Positions 13,001-23,796 of a DNA stretch of 64,000 nt are shown here, piece after piece. The notes beneath the pieces are model-generated. The model was not told the DNA's origin, ran no database searches, and was given only the letters and a program-made list of their open reading frames with translations. Location of the stretch: assembly GCA_951394405.1 (NCBI GenBank), contig OX596345.1:620001-684000 (forward strand). The letters are read 5' to 3'. Position 1 is the stretch's first letter. Every line of letters starts with the position of its first letter. This stretch comes from Coprinellus micaceus (lineage: Eukaryota > Basidiomycota > Agaricomycetes > Agaricales > Psathyrellaceae). The translations under genes were made by a program, and so were the position numbers.

Positions 13001-13738
13001 ATTGCAAGCGAAGAGCCGTGGATTTTGCGCTCTTTGTGAAGGCCTGCGAGTGTTATCCCTGCATTTCGTCGGTCGTCATTGGACAGAGTTCCCTTCTCAA
13101 AATCCCGATATCCCCATTTCTGTCTTCCCATGACGTCAGAATATGATTTCGACCCTCTTTCTGTTCCCTGAGGTTGGCGTGGATTGCCGCTTGGGTCACT
13201 GGGTGCTGGTGCGTTTGGTGCAGTGGGAGAAGATGAAAAGGTAAAACTAGACTGAGTTGGTGGCGAAACAGGGTCGTTGGACGCGTTCCCTGGGCTGTGG
13301 ACCGTTGTATTGTAAAGCACCGAAGCCGTAACAACATACGTACCCTCATTCCAAGGTCTAGACCCCCGCAAGGCAGCGTCAATGCAGTGGAGCGTCGAAA
13401 TTTGAGCTCGGCAAACCAGGTATCGTTGGGGGCGGTTTGGCCGTGGCAGCTCCAAACCCCTTGGCGCATCGGTGTTGGGTGCATATGCCTTGTGACTACT
13501 TTAGGCCCGGATTGATTACTCCCTTTCCTGAACCACCACTGTCTTTTCTCCGTGTTCTTGCTGCATACACGATCAGCATCTTGCCAGGTCGAACTGGGGT
13601 TATCAGGATCTCGAGAGCTTCTCTGGAACCGTCGAAAGGAGATCACCCACTCGTTGGTCTGTCTGAGGCCGGGTCGTGCTCAGACGCGTTAATACTCCTA
13701 CCTCGACCAGGACGATCACACGCGCTATTGTAACGTGG
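10054..13738. other. Long gene-poor region
   Basis: About 3.7 kb in which both strands carry only short overlapping ORFs, the longest 209 codons at 12826-13455 on the minus strand. None shows a recognisable motif, biased composition or splice-connected partner. It may hold decayed genes or old transposon remnants, but nothing specific could be identified. Confidence 0.4.
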
Positions 13739-16700
13739 ATGTCGGACCCATATGTGCTCCAGACTCAGGTTCGTATCCCCGTTGTTCAACACGTCACAGG
13801 TATTAAAGGACCGCAGGCCTCTAGATCCCCACCACCCGGTCCTGCCTCCTCCTCGTCAGACTCGTCCTCCACAGCAACCATAGCCTCCAATAGCAACGTG
13901 AACGCCGAACGAGCTCTTTCTCCAATTGTGGACCGGTTAGAAGTAGTCATAGATCCAACAAGAGCGGCGCAGTCGACTCCTTCGAACGATGTCATCGAGG
14001 CGGCCATCCTTGCAGCCATTAACTCTGGGGCGTCGCGTTCGAGTCCATCCATAGCGAGTTCAGGCAAGGGAGGGGGCGATGGAAGGACGGTACCCCCGAG
14101 AGATACTCGTACCCAGCTCTTCGTAGGAAATGTACGCGCCTTCCTTCCAATGTCGCGAATTCACTCCTAACACTCACCCGATTGTCCTTACATTAGCTGC
14201 CATACCGCGTCCGCTGGCAGGACCTCAAGGATCTCTTCCGTCGAGCAGGGACCGTGCTCCGAGCCGACGTCTCCCTTGGTGCCGACAACCGTTCTCGAGG
14301 ATATGGCACGGTTCTCCTCGCCACCGCCGAAGATGCTGGAAGGGCGATTGACATGTTCAACGGGTACGAATGGCAGGGGCGGATGCTCGAGGTTCGGGTG
14401 GACAGAATTGGCGGGCCTATGATGGGGGAGTCTACCACGATGCAGGGCCCGGGGGCGGGCATGCAGGCTTCAATGATGGGTGGAGTACAGATTGTCAACA
14501 CCACCGGGATGTACCAACAGGCCCAGAGCTTCCTCTCTCCCTCCCCTCAGTTCCCCCCACAGAGCCAAGTCCAAAGCCCAGCGTTCTCCCTCCAAGTACA
14601 GCCCACCGGTCAACAGCAACAGATCTTTTCGCCCCAGCCTCAACACCTCTCTATTGGCCAAATCCAGTCTCAACTGCAAATCCCTGGTCCGAGTCAATTT
14701 GAACAGCTCCAATCTCAGCAGTACTACGGTCAGCAGTCGCAGCAAGCTCAACAGCATCCCCCTAGCATACCCGGGAGAACGTTGTTTGTGGGAAACGTGA
14801 GCCTTCGTTCCTTATTCGTTTTGGGGTCTTCTTTCAATCGATTGGGCATATGGTCGTGCGCGTTGGCTACGGGATGTCGTCATCGGTATTGAGGTGACCC
14901 TAGACGCTCCCTCCTTCAGGCGCGGCGATCGTACCTTCAGGGCCAATTTTCGAACCCTTGTCAATCCCTATTTTGCGCATTATTCTGACACTGGCCACAC
15001 CGTAGCTCCCGTACCACGTTCAGTGGCAAGACCTCAAAGATTTGTTCCGTCGCACCCCTGGAGGCGTTACGGTGCTCCGTGCCGACGTCGCGCTTGGACC
15101 TGATGGCCGGAGCAAAGGGTTTGGTACTGTCACCCTTCGAACGGAGGAAGAGGCTGAGAGAGCCAAGCGGTGGTTTAGCGGGTACGTTAAGGAAGTTCGC
15201 ACCATCTCTCGTTCACTTATACCATCCTTCTTTCTCTAGGTACGAATTCAACGGCCGTCAACTCAAGGTCCACCATGATAGGGTACCACTTTCGTCTACC
15301 CCGAGCCACGTTCAACATGGCCCCCACTCCTCAGCAGGGTCCCCTGTATACGCCGCGTCTCCCTCCCTCCTCTCCCAACAAATGATGGTGCTTAATTTGG
15401 CGGATGCGCTGACTGCCGACCAATACCCTGTTTCATCTCCCCATTCTCGGCGTTCGTTGTCTCCATCCAACACTGCCTCGTCCTCGTCTTCGAAGGGGCA
15501 CCCTTCGTACCCCTCGTCCAGGCTTCGCAACGAGGCCCTGCCCTCTCAATCTCCTCCCAACGCCCACACCTCGAGCACCGTTCGATCCCTTTCCTCCCCC
15601 CTTCAACGGCAAATTCAAGCGTACCAGCAGGACCAACCCCAATCTATTCGCCAACCATCCCCTCTCCAGTCTAGTCCCGGTAGAGCTAGTGCTCGTCATG
15701 CTCGCTCTCACTCTGGATCAGTTAGTGGGGCCCCCAACATGCCACCTGCGGGCCGCACCTCGACCTCCGTCACGTCGCCCTCGCCGCTAGCTATTTCCCC
15801 GGTTCTTTCTACATCCCCATCAGTGTCCAGGGCCAACCGCCCAACCCATATCACACTACCCGCACCCTCGTTTAATTTTGATTTTGATCCATCTATGGCG
15901 TCATTGGAATCGTTCCACCCGCCTATCTCTTCGGATTACGATGGGGATATGGAGTCTGGTAGCGGAGAGCGCAGTAGGAGGGAGAGCCACAGCAGTAGCG
16001 GCCAGCCAGCATGGATAGGTCTTCAGCAGACGACTCCGTTACAGATACACTTCAAGCAGTACTTGCAGAAGGAGAGGTCGGATAGGGAGCAGAGGCAGGG
16101 CGAACCACGGGAACATTACTCTTCACCCCCACCGCAGAACGAGCAGCAGCTCTATCAGTTATTGCACGGGTCTAGGCAGACTAGCGTTGCTAGTGGTCTT
16201 GGGCCAAGTGATAGGAGTCCGCAACCGCAGCATCGACAATATTACGCCCAACCAACTATACCTCCACTGCAACCCTCCTTGTCCTTGTCGCATTCGGTCT
16301 CTTCCGCCACGAGCAGCAGTGCGGATTCGGCCGTGTCTAGCACTTCCTATTTGTTAAAGGGGCATGAGAGAGGTTATGCGAACGGGCCTGGAGCTCCGGT
16401 TGGAATGACTCTGCGGGCCGGTCTGTCGTCTGGTGCAAGCTCTGCCGCAAACAGCTCCAAGTCCCTTCCACTCGCCCTTGGGAACAGGGTGCGGTCAAGC
16501 TCATCGACGAAGTTTGCACGAGACGACTCCCCCGACAAATTGGATGTTGCGGGACGTCCCCAGAGTGTGATTTCGACGACTGGGTCGACAACATCGGCAT
16601 CGGAGAGCGGGATGTCAACCAGCCTCAGCGGGAGCTCGAGGACCGGGTCGAGTGTACCTGCGGGCTCTCAGCCGCTGGGGAATAGGTCGTCATCCAAACA

Positions 16701-18354
16701 GAAGAAGAGGGATTTGTCTGAGAAACAGGAGAAGGAAAGGGCACATCCGCATCATCCTGGGTCTATCACGTTGCCTCCGCCGCCACACGTCGTTTTTCCC
16801 GCTGGAGGTGCCATTAAGGCTGTGGCAGCAGCCGCCCAAGCGGCCCCGCAGGTGGCTCCCCAACGGCCAGGCGAACTGTCGAGAGCCAACGTTGGAAAGG
16901 AGCTGTTCCAGCAGTACCACCCATTTGCCAAACCTGGCGAGGACGATGCAATGTTTGAGCAGTCGGGTGTACCCACGGTCCAGGCGAAGAGGTACGCAGC
17001 AGGGAGCAGCGACGCGGGGAGTGCGTCCTCGAGGAAAAACGGGAAGGAATCTACGAAGAATAGGGAGGTCCAACAATGGAGCGAGACCCAAGCGTACCAT
17101 CACTGGCAGCAGCAGCAGCAGGCCTACCAACAGCAGTACCACCACCAGCCGCCAGCTACCCCATCGCACCACCCATATCCCGGAGCGCAGGCCCAACTCA
17201 CCCCCCATGGATTGCCTCCTATGACCCCTTCCATGCCTCCATTCACCTTCGTCAGCACCCAGATGACGCCTGGGTTCCAGTCGCCTGCTGCCGGCTATTC
17301 TTCGGCGCATCCCATCTCACCTGGTGGGCCGTCCCATTTCCAACAGAGGCGCGCGAGAATGGTGGGTGATACTCGCATGAGACACCACCCCAACGCGCCG
17401 GGAACGCTGTCTCTCCCTCCTCCGCAGCTTGTCTTCGTCCCACACCAACAATCACCTCCCATCTTGTCCCCGGCCTCAACCATCGGACCAGGAACTGCTG
17501 GCTTGCCACCTCATTCGTACCTACTTCCCCTGGGATCGCCTGGTTCCCCTTACGCCCTCGGACCTCACCACCCTCTGCACCATACACACCATCAGCAGCC
17601 TTTCCAGCCTCCAGGCGTGTACGGCCACGTCCCCCATCCGCTTTCTCATTCCTTCGGTCATGCAGTAGGACCACTTGGTGCCATGAGCCCCGGAGCACCA
17701 TGGGGCCGCCCTGGCGAGGCTCAGCCTTACGGAAATGCCGCCGTCGGAGGGCCAGGGAGGAGGGCCAGTGGGGAGGATAGGTCGAACCGGAGCAGGAGCG
17801 TGACCAGAGAGAACGAAGAGGTCGAGCAGGCTGAGCAAACTCAATCGCCGTACATGCAGTCGGGCGGACACTGGATGTACAATCATCCTGTGGTCGAACC
17901 GAATGGCTATTTCGATCAGCTGTACATGAACCCGCCCGCGTATCGGCACGAAGGCCCAGAGGCCCAGAAGAGCGCCGAGATGGAGCGTGACGATAGGACT
18001 GAGGGGCAGCGTGCTATGGAACGGGAAATCTTGAAAGATAAGAGGTGCACGTCGGAAGAGGAGGTGCAACGGCCGCCCCTGGTGGTTGAATCCAGTTCTT
18101 CCCAATCATCCGGCGCGCCTCATCGGACGTCCAGCATGTCGACGACCGATGCGAGTAGCCCGGATACCCTGGCGACGAGCGCTGGAGAGGATGAGGAGGA
18201 GATGAAGAGGTTCGTATCTGAAGATGCCCTGCCGACAGACAAAACAGTTTCAGTACTGGCACCCCGGCTGCAGCATTCGCACACCGACCCTAGCAAAGCA
18301 GCGGAAGTGGCGTCCCAGCTTTCGCGTAGAGCCAACTCCAGTGGGGCCAAGTAA
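13739..18354 (+). CDS. Two-RRM RNA-binding protein with a very long disordered tail (Gbp2/Hrb1-like RRMs)
   Basis: Predicted 1427-aa protein. Exons: 13739-14131, 14197-14796, 15006-15181, 15240-18354. RRM1 spans about residues 125-200 (RNP2 LFVGNLPY, RNP1-like SRGYGTVLL) and RRM2 about 325-402 (LFVGNLPY, KGFGTVTL). Both contain the WQDLKDLFRR signature of Gbp2/Hrb1 and hnRNP M-type domains, which bind mRNA and act in nuclear export and mRNP quality control in yeast. The linker is rich in Gln, Ser and Pro. About 1000 residues after RRM2 are low-complexity Ser/Pro/Gln/His-rich with no fold recognised. Intron 1 and intron 2 both fall exactly between FVGN and LPY of their RRM. The start is uncertain: Met at 13739 is preferred, but an in-frame Met at 13676 adds 21 residues. 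The exact orthologue is not assigned. Confidence 0.85.
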
Positions 18355-19023
18355 ACCAAGTTTCGATCATGTACGTTCTTGTTCCTCCGCTAGTCACACT
18401 GCCGCTAATCGTGCGTTATCTCAGCGCTTCCATTGTTAAAACGGATTTCGCCGGTCTCTCTAATATATTATGGAATACCCCCGGTTGGCTGGACATGTTT
18501 CTCCAATCTCTAGATTTTGTCGTCCGGCCACTTGAAATGGCTTCGATTCTACTGGATTTATCCTCCCTTTCTGGAAATGGTCAGCTTTCCCTTTGGTCCA
18601 GGCCCACGTTTGGCATTCTCGTGCGACGTCCTTTATTATCGCTCTCTTTTTTATTTGCCACCTATCATATTCTCCCATAACATGGACCCTCCTCCCACTA
18701 GCTCTGTTCAGCGTTTTGGTCTCGATTGATTCTCGCATTGCATTGCATTAGTAACCTATCTGCATTTTCGTCCTGCTGTCCTGGGTTCTTCCCCCACAAG
18801 TCTCCGTCATTCCCTAGGTCTTGCTCTCTCTCCCTCTTGTGTTTTTACCTCGTGTATATTGTCTACATCCACTGTATCTCGTAATCGGTACTTCACGCTC
18901 CCCCCTTCCGCCCCGCGTCTGAGAAGGACATATTCCTCTCAAGCGGCTCAGGTGAATGCTGTCGGGGCAGAACACCTGGGGGTTCAAGGGCGATCACAAA
19001 CACAACGTTTGGCTTACCCCCAT
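18355..19023. other. Intergenic region, 3' UTR of the RRM gene
   Basis: T/C-rich sequence following the RRM gene stop codon; no ORF above 103 codons and no recognised motif. The tRNA gene begins at its right end. Confidence 0.5.
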
Positions 19024-19095
19024 AGCAGCATGGCGCAGTGGTAGCGCGCGGGGCTCATAACTCCGAGGTCACTCGATCGAAACGAGTTGCTGCTA
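19024..19095 (+). tRNA. Initiator tRNA-Met (CAT), copy 1
   Basis: 72-nt cloverleaf: 7-bp acceptor stem AGCAGCA/TGCTGCT, D-arm GCGC/GCGC, anticodon stem CGGGG/CTCCG around loop CTCATAA (anticodon CAT), T-stem ACTCG/CGAGT with loop ATCGAAA, discriminator A. The A1-U72 pair and the ATCGAAA T-loop (instead of TTCRANY) are hallmarks of eukaryotic initiator tRNA. A T-run about 18 bp downstream (CTTTTTG) fits a Pol III terminator. There is no intron. An identical gene is at 47691-47762. Confidence 0.95.
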
Positions 19096-19187
19096 GACGT
19101 CCTCTTACTTTTTGCCTTCCAGTTCCGTCCCCTACAGCAGCCAGCTATGAAAACAGCTCCAAGCTCTAGCCTCTCCTCCCCAGGTTG

Positions 19188-20526
19188 AGGTTGGTGCTTC
19201 TCGGCCTACCCCTCTTCTCAACTTCCCATGTGCTTACCCACCTATCAACCAGCTCGCCCATTCACGAATTTGAACAAGCTGGCCCAAGCAGAAGTTGACC
19301 AGAACCACGTCGATGGTACATCCCCACTTCCCTTCCTATGGGTTTCTATCGTTGATTCGCCTGCAAAGGCGTCAAGATAGGTCCTACGCCCTCGGCACAT
19401 TGGCTCTCAATCCATTGCCTTGAGACCTTCTTACCAATCCCGTCAAGGATCCACCAGGTCCCGGGAGCAGGTGTCCGGGATTAAGGCCCAATTCAACCAA
19501 ACTACCCACTGTCTTCGCAGCATGGGTCCATTGTTCTAAGCCTCTGCGATTCCCCGACGGGGTTTCCCTACTCGACACTTGTTGTCGAGCTCGCATTGTA
19601 AACCTCACCCCAAAGCCCAACCGACGGTTATGCGTTCAATTTCACTGCGACAAGCCTCCTCGCCGTCTCCTCAAACTGGCCGAACGCCCACTGGAACCGC
19701 CGGCTAAACCTGTTGAACCCAAACCACCCACCAGCATTGGAGGTGGTATCGAGACGTGGTTCGGCGCCACAGTGTCCATTCTTGACCATTCGCCGGACAC
19801 TACAGCGAAACCCTATTAGAAGAAGGCCAGTAATCGGATGATATTCGGATTCTTCCGCCCTCACACTTTAAAGATAGGACGTCGGCGCAGGGTAAAGGGA
19901 TCCCACTTCTTTATCCAGGCGGTTCGGCCTAGCCTACGGAGTGTCGACGCCCAGCCCAATGGCTTCACCAGTCGTCCTTCATCCGACCACCGACCAGCCC
20001 AAGCAACCAGACATCCCGTACCACCCTGACGAAGCCAAGTGGCGCGCTCGTACCGCCCGCCGTCTAGCAGAGGACCCGTCTCTGCCTTACACCCCACTTC
20101 CTGAAGGCTTCCCGAAACAGTTGACTGGACCTCTTGTCTGGGAAGGGAAGCAGTGGGCAGACGAGAATATATGGGTGTACCGCCTGTCCGAAGAGGAGTT
20201 ATAGGAAATCGATATGGCTGTACGCTACTTTGAAGGCCAGTTCTTCCTCCTCACCTCTTCTAATTATATCGAGGGAATAACTGCCAAGCCCCATAGACTC
20301 AGGCCACCCGCTCACCCAGGTCGATAGGGAGACCTTCCCTCTCCCCATACTCTCCCCTACCCTCCACCGAACTCTACTCGGGCCGAGGCTTCTTCTCCCT
20401 GCGCTCCATCCCTACCCCGCAGTATACGCCCTTCCAGAACACGCTCATCTACCTGGGGATATCTGCTCACGTCGCCCCCACAACTGCGTCGCAGGATTCC
20501 GCGATGGGCACGATGCTCGGCCACAT
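19188..20526. repeat. Segmental duplication, copy 1 (carries the broken TauD gene)
   Basis: Matches 21841-22877 from a shared GGTTGGTG(C/T)TTCTCGGC stretch, through the upstream region, into the second exon of the dioxygenase gene. Copy 1 has about 400 bp of extra DNA (roughly 19290-19595) absent from copy 2. Coding parts are nearly identical and flanks more diverged. Homology stops abruptly at CTCGGCCACAT (20526). Confidence 0.8.
19959..20526 (+). pseudogene. Broken 5' copy of the TauD-like dioxygenase gene
   Basis: Begins with the same 81 N-terminal residues as the intact gene at 22299. It then meets a TAG at 20202-20204 where the intact copy has CAG (one C-to-T change). Further on it lacks 11 bp present in the intact copy (near 20366), which shifts the frame. 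Homology ends at about 20526, before the HxD iron-binding motif, so two of the three expected iron ligands and the whole C-terminal half are missing. It cannot encode an active enzyme. Because the surviving part is nearly identical to the intact gene, the duplication or the decay looks recent. Confidence 0.88.
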
Positions 20527-20718
20527 ATGTTTAGGAACGGGTGAGAACGGGAACCTCTCGCCAATTTATCTTGGCCGCTTCGATGGAGTTCTTCAGAGTA
20601 AAACCGTTTATGCGCAACAGAAGTATTTAAGGGCACACTGAACACTCTTTCACCCCAATAACGACACGACTCCCTTCTTCCCTGCGCCTGAACGCGGCTC
20701 TCCAGTCTTCAAGATACC

Positions 20719-21613
20719 ATGCCAGCAATTGATTGTGGGTGTTTGCACGCAGTATAGTCGTTCGAGAGGTGGGCTAACGCTTTGCGTGTCAGGTGTTGTC
20801 GTCGGAGATGGTGCTGTAGGAAAGGTACACCAGCTGAATTCCTCGTGGAGCCTCTCCTGTGCTGACGAGCGTACCATCTCAGACATGCCTAGTCATTTCG
20901 TTCGCGACAAACGCTTTCCCGGTAAGCCCCACTCTCCTCTCGAGCCCGTTTCCCGCATCCTGATGACTGTCGTCAGGGAGAATATATACCAACTAGTGCG
21001 CAGTTTCGGACGTTCCTTGGGGCAAATTTCGCTCACTGGCGTCAATGTAGTATCTGATTACTATTCCCTCGACGTTATGGTGGACGGCGAGACTGTCTCG
21101 CTCGGTTTGTGGGATACCGCTGGTCAAGAAGGTTACGACCGCCTCCTGTCATCCCCCGGGCCCAATACCGATGTCGTCCTCATTTGCTTCTCGCTCGTCA
21201 GTCCCACATCTTACGAGAACGTAAGCGAGATGGTGCGTCATCCCCGAGGTCGACAAGCGATAGGCGGGCTGTTGACAATGGACATGCATTCGCATGTGCT
21301 CCCCCCTCTCACAGTGGTACCCTGAAGTTTCCCACCAGGCTCCATCGGCATCGATCGTCCTGGTCGGCACCAAGCTCGATTTGCGCGAGGATCCCACTAC
21401 TATTGAGGAACTTTCGGAGCGGTAAGTACTTTCGAGCTTTGATTCAATCAGTTGTGTTCAAGCAGTTGTAGTGGGATGGAACCTATCCACTATGCAGAGG
21501 GTGTGGAGATGGCCGAGAAGATCGGTGCGGTGAAGTACCTCGAGTGCTCAGCACTTACGCAGCAGGGATTGAATACGGTCTTTGAAGAGGCAATCCGTGC
21601 CGTAGGCATATGA
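20719..21613 (+). CDS. Rho-family small GTPase (Rac/Cdc42-like) lacking a CAAX end
   Basis: Predicted 178-aa GTPase from seven exons: 20719-20734, 20793-20824, 20883-20921, 20977-20995, 21051-21232, 21315-21421, 21472-21613. Rho proteins are membrane-anchored switches controlling actin and polarity. Seen in order: P-loop [14 protein letters not shown], effector segment EYIPTISDYYS (the family usually has PTVFDNY), switch [15 protein letters not shown], guanine-specificity TKLDL, and [14 protein letters not shown]. The model ends in IRAVGI with no polybasic region and no CAAX cysteine, about 15 residues short of typical Rho proteins. A second frame starting at 21610 overlaps the stop (ATGA) and encodes a Ser/Pro/Asp-rich acidic tail. 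The gene lies between the two halves of the TauD duplication. It could be a diverged soluble GTPase, or a copy damaged by a frameshift. Confidence 0.72.
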
Positions 21614-21777
21614 GCAATCCCGTGACCCTCGCCCCCGAACCCTCTTCTTCACCACCCTCTCCCAGTGCATCCTCCCCCGACCCTGCGGCTGATCAAGCCT
21701 TGGATGTCGTCGATTCAGATGAGGAGAGTGATCTCGAGAGTAGCGGAGTGGACAGTGATAGTGATTACGTTGGATAA
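21610..21777 (+). other. Acidic 55-codon ORF overlapping the GTPase stop codon
   Basis: Starts at the ATG overlapping the GTPase TGA (ATGA) and ends at TAA 21775-21777. The product is Ser/Pro-rich then strongly acidic (DVVDSDEESDLESSG). Composition suggests it was or is a coding extension in another frame rather than random sequence. It is not proposed as an independent gene. Confidence 0.35.
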
Positions 21778-21840
21778 TGTATGTATTTGATATACATCCA
21801 GTATCTAAGTCCCAGTGCTGCAACGATTAAGCTCCTGCTC

Positions 21841-22877
21841 AGGTTGGTGTTTCTCGGCATAACCCGCTCCTCAACTTCCCATGCACTTACCCACCTATCG
21901 CCTTGAACCATCCGGGCCAAGCAGAAGTATTGTAAACCTCGCCCCAAAGCCCAACCGACGGTTCTACATCTAAGTTCGCTGCTACAGGCCTCCTCGCCAC
22001 CTACTCAAACTAGCTGAATGCCTTTTGGAACCACGGGCTAAACCTGGTTAATCAAAACCAGCACAACAGCGCCGGTGTAGGCTGTTCTTGTCGACCATTC
22101 TCCGGGAAGCTGCCCGTCGCTCAGAAGGTATGGGCCACACTACAACTAAGTCTTAATTAAACGAAGGTCAGTAATCGGAGGATGTTCGGATTCTTCTGCC
22201 CCCCACACTTTTAAAGATACGTGGACGCAGGGCAAGCGGATTCCCCTTCTTTATCCCAGTGGTTCGGCCTAGCCTACTGACTGTCGACACCCAGCCCAAT
22301 GGCTTCACCAGTCGTCCTCCATCCGACCACTGACCAGCCCAAGCAACCAGATATCCCGTACCACCCTGACGAAGCCAAATGGCGCGCTCGCACCGCCCGC
22401 CGTCTAGCAGAGGACCCGTCTCTGCCTTACACCCCACTTCCTGAAGGCTTCCCGAAACAGTTGACTGGACCTCTTGTCTGGGAAGGGAAGCAGTGGGCAG
22501 ACGAGAATATATGGGTGTACCGCCTGTCCGAAGAGGAGTTACAGGAAATCGATATGGCTGTACGCTACTTTGAAGGCCAGTTCTTCCCCCTCACCTCTTC
22601 TAATTATATCGAGGGAATAACTGCCAAGCCCCATAGACTCAGGCCACCCGCTCACCCAGGTCGATAGGGAGACCTTCCCTCTCCCCATACTCTCCCCTAC
22701 CCTCCACACCCTCGCCACCGAACTCTACTCGGGCCGAGGCTTCTTCTCCCTGCGCTCCATCCCTACCTCGCAGTATACGCCCTTCCAGAACACGCTCATC
22801 TACCTTGGAATATCTGCTCACGTCGCCCCCACAATTGCGTCGCAGGATCCCGCGGTGGGCTCGATGCTCGGCCACAT
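21841..22877. repeat. Segmental duplication, copy 2 (carries the intact TauD gene 5' half)
   Basis: Partner of 19188-20526. It includes the upstream region (GTAAACCTC then CCCCAAAGCCCAACCGACGG shared), the stretch just before the ATG, and the first exon and part of the second exon of the dioxygenase gene. Confidence 0.8.
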
Positions 22878-23705
22878 CACTGACCTCACGTCGAAGGACG
22901 GGAACGGCAGCACTGGGGCCCCGGCGTATATGACTGTGAGCCAGCCGTTCCATAGCGACCCGGGAGATGTTGTAAGTTTGTTTGCGCTTGGGGAGGCCGA
23001 GGAGGGTGGGGAGAGCAAACTCGCGAGTGCGTGGAGGGTGTATAATGAGCTTGCAGAGACAAGGCCAGATTTGGTGAAGGTGTTAGCAGAGCCACTTCCC
23101 TTGGAAATGTAGGCTTAGGGTAGGTGCGCATACAAGGAACATTTGCTGACCCAAGCCTAGGTTCAATCGGGATCCACCATACCAGCTCCGGCCCTTCCTC
23201 TTCAAGTGCCCGCAGGATGACCGCATCATTGTCCAAAACGCCCGCCGATTCTGCACAGGGTTCCAAGGCCTCCCTCGCTCACCCTCCGTCCCACCGCTCA
23301 CAGAGGCCCAAGCGGAAGCTATCGATGCGCTCCACTTCCTTGCAGAGAAGCATTGCATGAGGATGAAGCTACGAACAGGTGATATTCAATATGTTAGCAA
23401 CCTAGGGCTCTTCCACGCAAGGGAAGGGTTCGTGGACAGCCCCCAGAAAAAGTAGGTGTTCTCTGCTTCAAACTTAGAAACGTGTTGAAGTGCAGCTGAT
23501 CGTGCTGGTATATGATAGGCGCCATTTACTCAGGCTTTGGCAGAGAAACGAAGAACTGGCTTGGCCTACTCCGCCCGCACTCGAGGAGCGGTTTAAATTA
23601 TTGTTCAAAAAAGTACCAGTCGAGAGGCAAAGGTTCCCTCTTGAGCCCGAGATCAGAAGTATCTCTCGAGGGCGCGGTCTGGAGGACAAAGCGAAAGGAA
23701 CGTGA
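22299..23705 (+). CDS. TauD/TfdA-like 2-oxoglutarate/Fe(II) dioxygenase (intact copy)
   Basis: Predicted 412-aa enzyme of the TauD/clavaminate-synthase-like fold, which couples 2-oxoglutarate decarboxylation to hydroxylation of a small molecule. Exons: 22299-22579, 22629-23108, 23161-23451, 23519-23705; the first donor (GTTCTT) is weak but the 49-nt intron restores the frame into PIDSGHPLTQVDRETFPLP. Iron ligands are visible: HSD (H202, D204) in QPFHSDPGDVVSLFA and H339 in NLGLFHAREGF. The region before the second motif (RPFLFKCPQDDRII) and the C-terminus (RHLLRLWQRNEELAWPTP) fit the fungal branch of the family. The substrate cannot be told from sequence; taurine use should not be assumed. 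The 5' half is duplicated upstream as a pseudogene. Confidence 0.87.
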
Positions 23706-23796
23706 CAGTCTGACGGGGATCACTGAGAAGCACGTTATTGAGCCACAATTATGTCGCTACAGACACTTCCATGCTCTCGCTGAAATAGCTACCCGA

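Noticed and set aside
12826..13646. Minus-strand ORFs of 209 and 197 codons
   Set aside because: They overlap in different frames, have no family-like motifs and no splice-connected partners. Composition gives no support for either being a gene.
13753..13800. Possible 31-nt intron just after the RRM-protein start
   Set aside because: It has GT/AG ends but is shorter than the other introns here, and the frame reads through without a stop, so it was kept as coding.
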